From positions 2,046,001 through 2,110,000 of the forward strand of contig BCIA01000003.1 of assembly GCA_001599815.1 (NCBI GenBank): a DNA stretch of 64,000 nucleotides, in the 5' to 3' direction. Below the pieces are notes generated by a model. That model searched no databases and was not told the DNA's origin. It worked only from the letters and a program-made list of their open reading frames with translations. Numbering within the stretch: position 1 is the stretch's first letter; every line of letters begins with the position of its first letter. Position numbers and translations under genes: made by a program. This stretch comes from Furcasterigmium furcatum. Its lineage: Eukaryota > Ascomycota > Sordariomycetes > Glomerellales > Plectosphaerellaceae. Below, piece by piece: positions 10,981 through 23,301 of this stretch.

Positions 10981-13463
10981 GGTCGGGGCAGAGGTGTTCT
11001 TCGGGATGGAAGATAGACGTTCGTCCGTCGCGGAAGGGAATACGGGAGGTCGGACGAACAGCGGGGAGAAGAAGGTTCGGGGATGATGCGCAGCGGGCTG
11101 CTGCTGTGTCGCGTCGGAAGGCCGCGCGGTGGACGGCGGATCCAAGATGTCGTGTGCCCCGCGATAGGATTGACGTCGTTCTCCGGCCGTCCCCCCAGGT
11201 GAACTTTTTTTGCTGGCCCTGCCTGGGTGCTTCCTTCGGTGTGAGTAGCGCCGGAGCGGCTCGGGAATGAGCCGTCTTGCCGTCTTCTTGGGCCGGGCGG
11301 TGATTGGTGCATGGCTTGATGGTGTCAGGGAGAGTTGGCCATGTACCCGGTACTTGGGGCTTGGGTGAGGGTAAAGGGTCTTGTTGGCAGGGAGGGCGGC
11401 CAGGAAGCACCAGTCTGGGTGACTTGGTATTCAAACATGTAAAGGGACCGAACTTGGCTCGGGATTTGTCTTGCAGGCCTCTTCTGTGAGCTGGAGGGCA
11501 GTTAGAGACCTCTTCTTCGTCGTGGCCGTTGCTTGTGTCATGTAGTACGTGCCGCTCCCGTGGTGTCTGTCCACCACGACTGAGGATCACGTACAGGATA
11601 TGCCGGGTTCCTCTCTGCTGTACATCTAGGTACTCGCCGATATCCATATGTCAGAAATCAAGCTATCGAAGCCAACGCTTCCTATCATCTACCACGCGAC
11701 ATATGCCTGGGTGCGGCTCGCCTCGCTGATCTGACCTACCAACCGTTCCTCGACCACTTCAAAGCCCGACACCTTTCATCCTCTTCCGGCAAAACAAGTA
11801 CAAAGAAAGACCCCTCAAGCCCACCTTTGACTCTTTTATTAGAGTCTCGTTGGACATGGCATTATAAATCGGCTGGTTTTCCATGTTGGTGGCCTACTTT
11901 CGGTGCCAGCGGAAGACAGGCTGTATATCGTGCGGCGACGGACTGGAGCGGGTTGATGACATGGCTCTGTGCATTTTGGGTTTACCGTACAAATGAGAAG
12001 GGATTCTACATGTTACCGTATAGTGACATGTCAGTCATGGTAAAACTCTGATGATTTGTTCGCGAGCGCTGCTCTTCGATTTGATTCCATCTCGGCGCTC
12101 GAGGGGCTGAGATCAAGTCACTTCACGGTTGTACGATTCACTAGAAATACGCATATCTCCAGGTGCTAAGTGAGAATACGGCTTAATTATTATTAGGAAT
12201 ATCATCCTTTGATTCTGGTGATGCCCGAGAGGAGACGTCGATACGTCATGCCGGAGTCGCCTTGAGGTCAACGGTCGGCAACCACGAAGAACGGACGGGC
12301 AATGCGAGCTCGGCGTATGAGAAGCTGGAACTGGTATGAAAATAGCCACATTGTAGAGCACTGATTTTCTAGTATCAATCACCGAGATATCCCATCTGCT
12401 GAAATCTACTCCAGAATGGTCCTCTGCCTCGGACCAGCGGCATCGCCATCTCGCATTGCCACCCGAGGCTCGTGACCTCGACGACCAGAACTGAGGTCTC
12501 CGGCAAAGTACCCAGTACACTGGCCGATCCAGGGGGTCAAATTTTTGCGGCTGGCGGATTTACTTTGACGCGCAGCCAATGAACGGGTCGCCGGTGGCCT
12601 GCGCTCTTACCGGATTGGTCGGCTGGGAGCGGCGGGAGCGGTTTGGGGTGTGTGCGCCGCTTCTGTTCTGGGGGCGGGCCTGGCTCAGTACCAGTAGGCT
12701 TTCATGGAGCGGGCCCGCATCCACATCGGGACCCGGACGTGTGGTGAGAAGAGGAAGGAAGAGTGACCTGGTATTATTGTCCGAGAAAAAGGGCAAGCAC
12801 GCTTTACGAGCAGGTACGACTCCCACGCCTTCCGCCCTCAGAACCAGCGCCGGCATCATCCAAGAGGATCGCCGGGCTATTGACGTCTCGAGATCGGTGA
12901 TATTGGCGCTCTTGCGGTATCCTTAGCCCGGGTCATTTCGTTCGAAAGAGGCCGCCTCATCTCTTTCCTGCAAAGGAGAAGCAAGATTTCCCCCTTCCTC
13001 GTCGTCGGCCTCACCTATCCGCCAGCTCCCTTTTGGATCCGCGAGAGGCATCGTCAGCTGCTCTCTTTTCTTGCTCGCAGGACGTTCAGGATTCCATTTC
13101 TATTGTTCTGGAGAGCCGCCCGCATTCTGTTTTGCCGCGGGCCTATTGTCCTGCTGCGACTCGCACACACAACCCGCTGCTGAGCGTCAGTCAATACGCC
13201 TGCGGAAATCTCACTTCCTGCCACCTCGGAATCCCTCCACTGGCCAAACCTCACTCACGGCTCTCGCACCTCAACTTAACTTTTCCAAACCTTTTCCCAT
13301 CTCCCCGCCCTACCCGGACTTCCAAATCTTGGAACTCGCTGACGCCCGCCGTCACCCTCACCTCCTCTCCCCCATCCTGGAACGCACCAATTTTCCACCA
13401 TCCCTGTCCATCTCGGTGCCCCTTCTACACCTCACAATCCCATGAAACGACGACACCGCCAAC
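10981..13463. other. Divergent intergenic region
   Basis: About 2.5 kb between the divergent BMT5-like gene and the Pro-rich nuclear-type gene. No supportable gene was found. A pyrimidine-rich stretch at about 13230-13450 looks like the core promoter and leader of the downstream gene. Confidence 0.5.
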
Positions 13464-13471
13464 ATGTCTGA
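13442..13471 (+). promoter_or_regulatory. uORF overlapping a main start codon
   Basis: ATG at 13442 opens a nine-codon frame that ends in TGA at 13469-13471. It therefore overlaps the main ATG (13464) out of frame. Ribosomes initiating here would miss the main start, so the arrangement could limit translation of the downstream protein. Confidence 0.45.
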
Positions 13472-16400
13472 TATCGAGAATCCGCCCGACAATCCTGCGG
13501 CGGAACTCTCCGCCTCGGGCACGCCCACGCCAAAGGCCACGCCGAAGGGCAGAGGCCGCGGTCGTGGCCGCAAGAGCGCCGCCGCCAAGAAGGCTGCTGC
13601 GGCCACGGCTGCCACGGCCAACGCTGCTCCCGCGGCCAACGCGACCACGGCGCCCAGGAAGGCTGCTGGTGGCCGCCGTGGCCGCACGAAGCAATTTGAC
13701 GACGATTCTATCCAGGCAAAGTATGAACGCCAACGCGAGATCAAGGCCTGCTTCGCCGAGCTTGCCGCGCTTATCAAGCCGGCTCTCATTGACCTCGCCG
13801 AGCGCGAGACTGAGACCTTGAAGCGCGATCCCGAGTATTACAAGAAGCAAGATGAGTATCATCGCATCATGGCTGAGCTCCAATCGACACTTGACCTGCG
13901 GATCGAGCAAGCCGACGATCGCCTGGTCATCGAAGAGGAGGCCCACAAGAAGGTCTGTGAGGCAGACCTTTCCATAACCAATGAGGCCTTCAAGGTACGT
14001 CCATCCAGTCAGCCTGCCCTCCGCCCATGTATGATATTGATGCTCCATACCAGAACGGCCTTGAAGACGCCGAGGACGCTTTCCTCGACGCACAAATTCG
14101 ACGCCTCGAACTTCTCGAGGAACTGTACAACAACGGCAAGCCGGTCGATGTGAGTCCTCTTGCCTCACCTCTCTGACATGTCACCACTGACCTTGGCGTA
14201 GGAACTTGACGACTCATGGCGGTATGAGAAAATCTCCAATGAGCAGGCTGACAACTTTGGCCCTTGGAAGGTCTACCACAATGGCCATCTCGCGCCATAT
14301 CCCCATCGCATTGAGGGCACCGAAGTCCACGAGCGCAACCGCGCCATGTGGGTTGAGCCTTTACCTGCTGCCAACCAGCCGGCCCAACCGCAGACTGCTC
14401 CAAAAGTGCAGCCAAAGCGGAAGGCAAAGGATCAACCTGAAGGTCAACCTGGTCCCAAGAGGGCCGCCGGCAAGAACGCCGATGCTGATGCCGACATCGC
14501 GGCTGAGACGCCTGCTCTGTCCATCGCCCCCGCCAAGCATACTCAAAGCTTGCTCTCAGCACAGCCCACCGCACTCGCTGAGGAGGAGCCTTCCAACGAG
14601 AGCACTCCGGTTCCCGAGGGGAATCTTCTCCCAAGGGAGCGTGAGCCGGCGCTGCCCTCTCACGTCTCCGAGCCCGACGCCTATGGTGTCCGCTCCGTTA
14701 ACAAGCCAATTCCCAAGAATGACCTCGAGAAGAGTGGTCCCGCCAATCGCTTCATTGTTCCTAATTTCATGAACCTTGAGCCTCATGAGATTGGATTCAG
14801 AGACTCTACCAATGACCGCACCCGGGGCGTCACTGTCGCCAAGCGCGGCAAGTACCTCGACACCAATGACTCGGCCACACTTCATTACGACCCCATGGTC
14901 GCCCGCCACCACGCTGGCCTTCTGACAGAGGAAGACTTCGACAAGGACTTGGCAGAGCGTCACCAAGTCCATCCCCGTTACGGGTTCTTCCTGGCTCGAT
15001 CCAAGAACGATGCCGAGCCTCCTAAGGATCATGTTGAGGGTCACGATACCACCGTCTACATCACTCCCGACGGCCGCACTATTCACGCCTGCCGCACCAT
15101 TCCCGGCCACAAGGTAGCCGAAGCAAACACGGAAAGCGAGCGCCAGCGTGCCATGAGAAGTGCCCTGGCCCAGACCCTCGAAAAGAGGGGCATCCAGCAG
15201 GAGGAGATCGAGACCCCCGAGGTTGAGGACCTTCGCAAAATCCGGGCTGCTATAGCTGAGCAGCGAGAGGCCGCCGCGGCCGCACCTCCCGTTCCTGCGA
15301 AGGTTCCCGAGACCGCTAATGCGTCTACCTTTCTCCCGCTCAACGGTTCTGTCCCCAACGACATGGGCCTGGCCTCGCTTCTCGAAGCCGCCTCCGCTGT
15401 TGGGCTGCCCGCAGCCGCCCCGGCTCCTGTCGCTACGACTCCCGCTCGTGCGGTGACTCGATCATACGATGCCATAAGGGACATGGTCATCGAGCACACT
15501 CCAACTGAGCCTGCTCCTGTTGAGCCGGTGACGGTACGGCCTCCTGAGGATCGCACAGGCCTGAATGCTCTCGCGGATGCTCTTTTCAGCCAGCCCTTCC
15601 CGGCGCAATCTCTCGGCAAGCGTTTCAGGGACGATGACTTCCTGACCTCTGAAGCCCCACCGATCAAGCGTCCCTCTCTGGGCATGATCTTTGACCCTAT
15701 CCCAGGCCCCCCGATTGACCCTGCTATGCGGCCGTTCGCCGAGGACGGTAGGCGTGATGGATCAATTGCCCCCTTGGCCCCAATTGAAGAGTCGAACGAG
15801 AGGATGACTCTTCCTCCTGTCTTGGAGTCGTCCATGCGTTCCACTATGCCTTCGATCGACGACCCTCTGAGGCCGAGCCATCTGCAGGGTATCCCGCCGG
15901 CACAGCCGATTGAGGCAGGCCAGCCATACTCGTCCCATCGCCGCTCCTTTTCGGGTCCCTTTTTTGGTGAGCGGTCTGAGCATCCTTCTCTTCACCGGGA
16001 CATCCCTCGCCCCATGGAAATGGCCCCCATCAGGGACTCAGATCCCCGCGGATATCACGCAGACCCATACTCGAATGCCTTTGGCAGGTCTCAGTCATCT
16101 TACCAGAACTCCGGTCGCCCGGCGCCTTCATCTCGCATGCCGTTCTCAAACCCCAACCCCGGGCATGCGTCTCCCTCCCTGCCTCCTCTGCGCCCTGGTC
16201 AGCCCTATGGCGAGCCTACCAACGGATACTTTGGACAGAGCCCCGTGCGTATGTCGGCGGACTTGCCGTACATGCCACTTCAGCCTGCTCCCATCCATCC
16301 CGGAGGCAGCTTTTCTGCGATGCCGCATGGTTCCTCCCAGTACGGACCCTCGCTGGCTTCTCCATATCCCCCAATTGCACCTTCTCCGTCGGGATTACAC

Positions 16401-16967
16401 AGTCCCCCCTTGTCCTTCAGCCATCACCCTCTTGGAGGACCCGAACTTATGAGCCGCGGCGGACCCGGCAGTGCGTCGTCGACGCCCAACACCAAACTAT
16501 ATCGCGAACTCGCCCCTGCGCCGCTTCCCCCTCATCGGCAAGGGCAGAACCAGTCACAGGAACTACGCACCATCAACTACGTGCCTGGTGACAACATCAA
16601 GGACTACACCCCCATCGAACAGCTCCCGGCTAGAGGCCCACAGCAAGTGCGATCATGGAACCAGTATTCCCACAAGAACAAACTCAACATGGGGGGGCAG
16701 GATCGACGCGGTTCAAACTAGAAGCATTCACCGAAGATCGCATCCAGGCCCACCAGTGTGTCTACATCTTCCATGGAGGAGATGGAAGTTGTCCCACCCA
16801 AGATGGCTGCCACGGAGCCTCCCCCTGCCCAGACGGCGACTACCTCTATTGACGAGGCTGCGACGACACCGTCGCCAGCACTGCCTGCTGTGGCCCCTCG
16901 ACCTGCTCCAGTGCCGCCGAAGCCTACCCATCGCTACGGACTGAGGACCAGGAAGCCTAAGAAGTAG
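13464..16967 (+). CDS. Large Ala/Pro-rich nuclear-type protein, conserved but unrecognised
   Basis: Exons 13464-13994, 14054-14149 and from 14202 onward. The first TAG (16719-16721) gives 1048 aa. The same frame then continues for 81 codons to a second TAG at 16965-16967, ending in the basic tail RYGLRTRKPKK. A 75-nt in-frame intron, 16647-16721 (GTGCGA..CTAG), would remove the first stop and give about 1105 aa. The N-terminus has a GRGRGRGRK basic patch and an Ala/Lys-rich tail-like segment. Residues about 80-240 form a conserved charged helical region ending in a Trp-containing block (DNFGPWKVYHNGHLAPYPHR). A second ordered block lies around NRFIVPNFMNLEPHEIGFRD. The remainder is disordered Pro/Ser-rich sequence. 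Composition suggests a chromatin or transcription factor complex subunit, but no named family is assigned. Confidence 0.8.
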
Positions 16968-17872
16968 GCGGCAGATGCACCAGCGCAGCAAACCGGCGAG
17001 CCTGACTCGATCACACAAAATCACAAAAACAGAAACCACAGCGTTGAATTTCTCCACGGAAGATGGCGGTCCAGTGCTCGAGCCTGGATCGCCAGCAGAG
17101 GTGCCTCTGCATCTCATCCGCAACTACATCGTCTACGAAAATAACGCGGCCTTTCGTATTGTACAATTGTCTGGTATTCCATGTACTATATGGTGTTTGG
17201 GCTAGATACCCCCTCTTTCGGTTCATCAGGAGGGACAAAACTTTTCTTGCTTTTTACTGCATCCTCTCGCGGCTCGTTGGGCATGAGACCCTTACGAGAA
17301 ATGACATTCGAGCGGCGAGGGAGACGGGGGATGCTGCATCCTCGAGGAGACTACCCTGCGGCGTATAGCTCCGAGACTTTTTCATCGTCATTGCTTGCAT
17401 TGGCTGGCAGGTGCGCCAGCCGGAGGAGAGTGCGGTCATGCACTCGGGAACGTATCGGCCGTGTGGCGGCACATGTTTGGATGGCCGAGGGCTCAGAATA
17501 CAGGGAGCCTTCCATTTGCTGCAAGCTCCGGATGGGCTGCTAGCTAGCTCTCAAATGACGAGCATATATCGTGACTTTCGGGTGCCCATTGGTGCGTGTG
17601 TAATGCTTTGTACTGAATGAGATTTCTGTGCGGTAGGCTCGATATAAGAAGCACTTTGATGGCCTCGAATCCACTACGCAGGCCGGAGATGAAAGTAAAG
17701 CGTAAAATATCTGTAGCATGCTCATTGACTTCTGTCCCTCTGGGGCAGGTTGCCAACCATGCGGCCTATCTACCCCAAAACCGAACCGATCTACTCTTAC
17801 AGTGCGTTTCCTCGCTACTTATCTGCTTTTGTGGCTTAGATCTCGCTACCCACGATATCCCCCCACACATCT
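16968..17872. other. Convergent 3' intergenic region
   Basis: About 0.9 kb between the 3' ends of the Pro-rich gene and AOS1. No coding frame, repeat or RNA was recognised. Confidence 0.6.
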
Positions 17873-19510
17873 CTACTGCGTCATGATCGGCCCGCCGGTC
17901 GTAAAGTCCATCGCGCCGTCCAAGCCCATCAACATGCCGGCGTCGGGGTTCATCAGATCCAGCCCGTTGCCAACGGGCGCGGGCGCAGTGAAGGAGAGCA
18001 GCTCGCGGCCGAGGGCGCCGGCCGGGTGGAGGGAGTACATGGACGACTCCATCGAGTTCCCGTCGAAGATGATCGTGTTCTGGATGGGCTGCTGCGACTG
18101 GCCGAGGACATTGATGACGTCCTGGGCGAGCTGGCCGCCGAGGATGGCGGTGACGGGCGCGACCTCGCTGCCGAGGTTCTGGAGGAAGGAGCGGAGGAAC
18201 TCGGAGCGGAGGGTCTCTGAGGGGAGGCCGAGCTGCGCGTGCTGGCCGGTCGCGAGCTTGGTGAAGAGGGCGAGGTCTTCCTTTGTGAGGTTCGGGAGGC
18301 GGCCGCCGTGGAGGGACTGGAACTCCCAGAGAGCGCGGAGGCAGGAGAGCGCGGGGCCGACGGCGCGGCGGCGGCGGGCGGAGGTTGTGAACTCGTCGGG
18401 GAGGCGGGCGGCGTCGGAGGCGAGGAACCAGGTTGAGTAGAGCTCGCGCTTCGTGACGGTCTCGAGGGTCTTGGGGCCTTCCTTTTTGGTGCTGACGTTG
18501 ACGACGCTGCGGGTGCGGGAGCGGCCGTCGGGGCCGAGCTTGGTAGGGACGTTGGAGAGCTCGCGCTCGATGACGTAGTCGTGCTCGATGAGGTCGGAGA
18601 AGATGAAGCCGTAGAGGCCGTGGGTGCCGGCTGCGTAGAAGGGTTTCTGGTGAAGACGGGTGGCGGTGTTGATGAAGGTGAGGAGGCTCGAGTCAAGGTC
18701 GGTGGCGATGACGAGGTCGAAGGCGGCGAAGTAGCTGGTGCCCTTTGCCGTGATGCTCTCGGGGTCGACGTGGACGGCGACGCGGGGGTTGAGGCGCTGG
18801 ATGGCAGCCGAGGCCGCCTGGGCACGGTTCTGGCCGACGTGGTTCTCCTCGGCGGAGAGAAAGAACTGGGAGCCGAGGTCGCTCTCCGTGACGAGGTCGC
18901 CGTCAAGAATAGTGAGCGAGCCGATGCCGGCGAGGACGAGGTTCTTGGCGACCTCGTTGGCCAGGGCCTTCATGGTGATGAGGAGGACGTTGGCGCCGCG
19001 GATCCTCTGCTGCGCCTGCATGCCCCAGAGGCGGATCTGGCGGTCATAGAGGGCGATTTCGTCTGCGAAAGGTTAGCATTTGGGGCGAGATGAGGTGAGA
19101 GGGGGGTGGACCGGCTCACCTGCGCTGATGGTGTTGTTCTGCGGCATGATGGGCAGGGCGGCGTTTGCGGCGAGCATTTGCTGAGTGCTGGCGTCGAGAA
19201 ACTGTTGTTGAGGCAGGAACATCTCTCCTGTTGGCAGCATTCCGGGGAGGATCTCTGGCATGGCAGCTGGCGCGACTTCTTGAAGGGCCTCAGGCAGGAC
19301 CTGATCCATGGGCGCAGAGTGGGCTTGGGTCAGGGCATTTGCTGATGTCGGCAGGGTGAAGGCGTTCTCAGCAGCAGTTGTGGCAGCGGGAAAGGCAGGG
19401 GCGGGTTCTGAGAGAGTGGCAGGCACAGATTCAGGGATGGGCGCGGTAGAGCCCTGCTGAGGGGAGCCCTGGTCCGGCTGCTGTTCTTGTTGTTGCTGTT
19501 GATTCTCCAT
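17873..19510 (-). CDS. AOS1: SUMO-activating enzyme E1 subunit Aos1 (SAE1-like)
   Basis: Two exons (19510-19120 and 19062-17873) with a 57-nt intron give 526 aa. The ThiF/E1 domain begins at about residue 131 (DEIALYDRQIRLWGMQAQQR). It continues through the adenylation core (NVLLITMKALANEVAKNLVLAG, SLTILDGDLVTESDLGSQFFL) and ends in the conserved VTAILGGQLAQDVINVLG helix. Aos1 pairs with Uba2 to adenylate SUMO in the nucleus. The Aos1 half has no catalytic cysteine. Unusual here is a roughly 130-residue low-complexity N-terminus starting with a Gln-rich run (MENQQQQQEQQPDQG) before the domain, which makes the protein longer than typical Aos1 proteins of about 350-400 aa. The intron falls exactly at the extension/domain junction. 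The C-terminus ends in a Gly/Met-rich tail. Confidence 0.92.
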
Positions 19511-20965
19511 GGTGATGGTGTTGTTGCGAGGGAGGATGTGAGTGAGAGGGGAGGCGGAATAAGCGACGGAGAGAGACTAGATGACACTGGATAAAGGGCC
19601 GCCCCAAAGTATAGCTCTGGTTGCTTCAAGGATGCCCCCGTTTGGTCCGTTTGATATGTCGTTTGCACGTCGGACGGATACAAGCGACTGAGACCTTGGA
19701 GTCTTGCGAGATGCGCCGCGTGTCAGCACAGCCGCAGGCCGAGAGTTGATAGGCTGCCGAGTGATAAAGGCGCGAGTCTCGAACCGACTCGAGCTTCTGG
19801 AGGAATTGTTTGGCGCCAATTGGGGTGGTGGCCGCAGAATATCAACGGGGTTGCCGGTTCACGAGGCTCGGGGTGACATGGATGAAGGAGTTGGTCGTGG
19901 ACAGAAATTGTTAAGGTCCGGGTTGGTTGGACGGAGGAGCGCCGGTGACGACAGGGAACCTGGAATCGCTTGTCGCGCTGCACCTGAGTGGATACCCTCC
20001 ACGACGAGCAGAGACGCAGGGATGCAACGCGCTAGCGGGATGGGCGTTTAAGAGGTACATTTGTCTTTGAGGGCTCTGCGTGTCTTTTGCCAGCCCGAAA
20101 AGGTCTCCTTTATCAATTACGGCCCCTCTTGCATCACCCACTCCAGCACAAGAACCCGTGACAATGCAACGCCCAGAGGAAACCGCCCCGAGGTGCATCA
20201 GCCTGCCCACTAATTTAGGTGCCCGTCTTGCCGTTACACTCACAGCTCGCTCCAAGGAATACAGTGTGGCCTCCCCTGAACACAGCACTCGTGGACAGCC
20301 CTGGCGCCCGTCATCCAGCTGATGGATATCCGTCCGCCCCCGCCCCTCCCCTCCCTGTCCTGTCCCCTCCAGTCGAGTCGCCCGCATCATCCAACCTACT
20401 TCGCTGTCCGTCCGTCCTCTGATGTTTCCTCTTCACCGTTTCTCGAATCCAACCAAAACAACAACCCGAAACACACCTCACCCTGCGAATCCTCCATCTC
20501 CGCCTGGCCGCCGAAATCAACTAATAGCCACCCGCAACTAAGGCATTCGGTCTCGACGTCGTGCAGATCATATGGGCCAATGGTACGTTTTCCAAACGTC
20601 ACACATTCTCGTGCAACGACACGCAGGCAGGCAGACAGACAGGCAACCAGACTCTCTCGTCTATCCTCAGCTTGCACCCTTCTCTGCCTCCTCATGTCGA
20701 CGCCTGGCCGTTGCTTTGCCTTTTTTTCCTCCAGCCTGATTTCTGTTCTCGTGTCGTGCCGGCTGACGCCACGGTGCCATAGTTACCATCCCGCATCCAC
20801 GATAACTCCTCGAGGCCGCCACATTTCACATATGCAGCTGATACTTCCGGCCGGCTCCGGTACACGTAACCACCAAACAGACGACCAGCAGAGGAGTCCC
20901 TCGGGAGCTTGCATGGGCTGCTCTTGATCTGCCCCGGACTCCTCCCGCCTTCCCGCCGATCAAGC
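19511..20965. other. Divergent intergenic region
   Basis: About 1.45 kb between AOS1 and the divergent conserved gene. It contains a C/T-rich tract at about 20330-20470 and no supportable gene. Confidence 0.55.
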
Positions 20966-22798
20966 ATGCCGACGCCGAACCCCTCGACCCAGAGAGAGCG
21001 AGACCCCACGAGGCGGCCATTTCGAACTCCCCAAGACGACGACTTTCCTCCCCTGCCTCCTGGCCGCAGGCTGCCTTCCGTCGGTGCCGGTCTAGCCTGG
21101 GTGCGGAGGAACACCACGACCACCACCGACCCCGAGACAGATCCCGACCGACCGTCTTCCTATATTGCTCAGATCTCGGACGCCCTGAGCTCTCTCAGGG
21201 ACACCACGGCCGACGACGCCAATCCCTCCGACCTAACCCACCACCTGAACGACCCGAATTTCCGGTTCTACGTCCAGCAGATCGCCGACAGGGACTACCT
21301 CACGCGGTATCAGGACTTGCTCAACGACACCCACAATCCCAACCTGTCGCTTCTCGAGGCCACCACGGCCACCGCTGTACGCTTCCACGAGCAACAGCAG
21401 AACATCCGCCGAGAGCTGTCCAACTCCTTTGATCTTATGATGGATCGACAAGACAACAACTCCTCACACAACTATCACACTTCGTGGCTGTCCAATCCCG
21501 ACTCGGCCTTTGTCTGGGCCAGACCAAGCAGTACGACCGCCTCGCGCCCACCCCGCGCCACAGACCCCTTACTCGGCGGCGAAGACGAGGACGACCTCGA
21601 CGCCGTAAGAACCATGTGGAACCGCAGGGCGCAACACGTTTCTTCTCCTTTCTCGCCGCCTCATCCATCCACACTCTCGCCCACCAACATGTCCCCCGGT
21701 TCGCGGCCGCCAGACTACTCCGAGGATAACCGCCGGGTGAAGCGTCGGAAGCTCGACTCGGATCGCATCGCTCCCAGCTTCAAGGGTTTCCGATATGGCA
21801 AGTACGGCCAGGTCGAGCCCGGAGAGCTGACCATGGAGATCGTGAGCTGCGACGGGGGCTTGTACTCCAACGAGTCTTCCTATGCATGCGAGAATATCCT
21901 CAAGAACGATAACTCGGTGTACTGCACAAAGTCGAACAAGTGTAACATCGTGCTGCGGCATCAAGGCGCTACAGTCTTCAGTCTGAAGGAGCTGGTGATC
22001 AAGGCACCAGCGTCCAGCAGCTACAATGCACCTGTCCGGGAGGGCATGGTCTTCGTCTCCATGAATCAGGACGACCTCTTGAACCGCACGGCTCAGTATC
22101 AAATACAGTACGCGCCTTCTAGATCGCATGGGCGAAGTCGAGAATCACGGACACTGGCACCGATCATATCCATTCGACACAACGAAGACGGCACTGTGGT
22201 GACGAGAGCCCAGACGCGCTCGAGAAGGATGTATGGACTTGTGGCGGACGATGAAGACGAAAACCACCGGACGGCACAGATACCGCCGGAGTTCACCACC
22301 GACTTGCTACCATTCAATATCACCACAGAATGCAGCGACGACGAAGACAGCGACGACGACCACACACCCCGCGTGCCGCTCAGCCGACGGGCGCCGAATA
22401 GGATAGGCGTCTTGCCCTTTGAGAGCGAAGATAGCGACGACGGGAACCCTTTCGCCAACGACGAGTACGGACTCGACGACGTGTGGGCGCCGTCGTCGCG
22501 GCGCAGGGACACTCAGAATATGACGCTGACGGAGGCGCTGGATGCGACCCAGCGCGCATCGCATGAGGCTGTCCGGTCTGCGGCTGCCTTCGACCTCATG
22601 GCGCCTCACGCAAAGTTTTACATTGAGAAGGACAAGAGCAAGTGTACAATACGCTTTGACCCGCCTGTCTCGGGGAGATTCATACTGTTAAAGATGTGGA
22701 GTCCGCACCGGGAGTCTGGCAGCAACATTGATATCCAGGCCGTTGTTGCAAAGGGATTCGCGGGACCGAGATACTTCCCTTCGGTCCAGCTACGGTGA
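20966..22798 (+). CDS. Conserved fungal protein with C-terminal beta-sandwich-like region, function unknown
   Basis: Single exon. The first true ATG is 20966 (MPTPNPSTQRERDPTRR), giving 610 aa. The N-terminal third is disordered. A bipartite basic patch, RRVKRRKLDSDR (about residue 255), suggests nuclear import. The best-conserved-looking part starts right after it: FKGFRYGKYGQVEPGELTMEI, then CENIL..CTKSNKCNIVLRHQG and a FSLKELVIKAP block. This part is interrupted by an acidic Asp/Ser linker and resumes at the C-terminus with FILLKMWSPHRESGSNIDIQ and VVAKGFAGPRYFP. The pattern of a jelly-roll or discoidin-like beta fold split by an acidic insert recalls substrate-receptor proteins, but this is inference from composition only. 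Confidence 0.85.
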   Translation: MPTPNPSTQRERDPTRRPFRTPQDDDFPPLPPGRRLPSVGAGLAWVRRNTTTTTDPETDPDRPSSYIAQISDALSSLRDTTADDANPSDLTHHLNDPNFRFYVQQIADRDYLTRYQDLLNDTHNPNLSLLEATTATAVRFHEQQQNIRRELSNSFDLMMDRQDNNSSHNYHTSWLSNPDSAFVWARPSSTTASRPPRATDPLLGGEDEDDLDAVRTMWNRRAQHVSSPFSPPHPSTLSPTNMSPGSRPPDYSEDNRRVKRRKLDSDRIAPSFKGFRYGKYGQVEPGELTMEIVSCDGGLYSNESSYACENILKNDNSVYCTKSNKCNIVLRHQGATVFSLKELVIKAPASSSYNAPVREGMVFVSMNQDDLLNRTAQYQIQYAPSRSHGRSRESRTLAPIISIRHNEDGTVVTRAQTRSRRMYGLVADDEDENHRTAQIPPEFTTDLLPFNITTECSDDEDSDDDHTPRVPLSRRAPNRIGVLPFESEDSDDGNPFANDEYGLDDVWAPSSRRRDTQNMTLTEALDATQRASHEAVRSAAAFDLMAPHAKFYIEKDKSKCTIRFDPPVSGRFILLKMWSPHRESGSNIDIQAVVAKGFAGPRYFPSVQLR

Positions 22799-23301
22799 TT
22801 CCGGGGTTGGGAGAGATGACGGGCAATCATGGGAAAGGCGTTTTGGTCATGCATGGCACGGGGCTCTTGGGCGGTACAGATGGGTAACGAGTATCTCAAT
22901 GCATATATGGACGATTATGTTTCCGTGCTCTCTGGCGCATTCTCGGTGTCTTGGTTCCCAGCATACGACGCCACTTGCGAAGCTACATTGATGCCTACAT
23001 AAGCAGGTGACTGATTTTCTATGTTCCAGACAGTATTGTAGTCCACTATTCATTGGAGTATGGCTGGATTATCATGTGGTCATGCTGGTGGCACCGACGT
23101 TGGAGTTGACACCACCAAAAGATCTCCACATTCGCGACTGGAACCCTTCAAGTTCACAAGCCGTCCAACGCCACTAACTGCCCCGCGACATCAAACCGCG
23201 TCGAGCAGCAAACTAAGCGTTCGCGACCATATTCATCTTTGAGTATCTTGGGCCTACTTCATAACATCTCGCATTCATCCTCAACTTCGTATTAGCCCGC
23301 C
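22799..23301. other. Intergenic region upstream of dihydrofolate reductase
   Basis: About 0.5 kb between two tandem plus-strand genes. It serves as 3' UTR and promoter. No other feature was seen. Confidence 0.6.
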
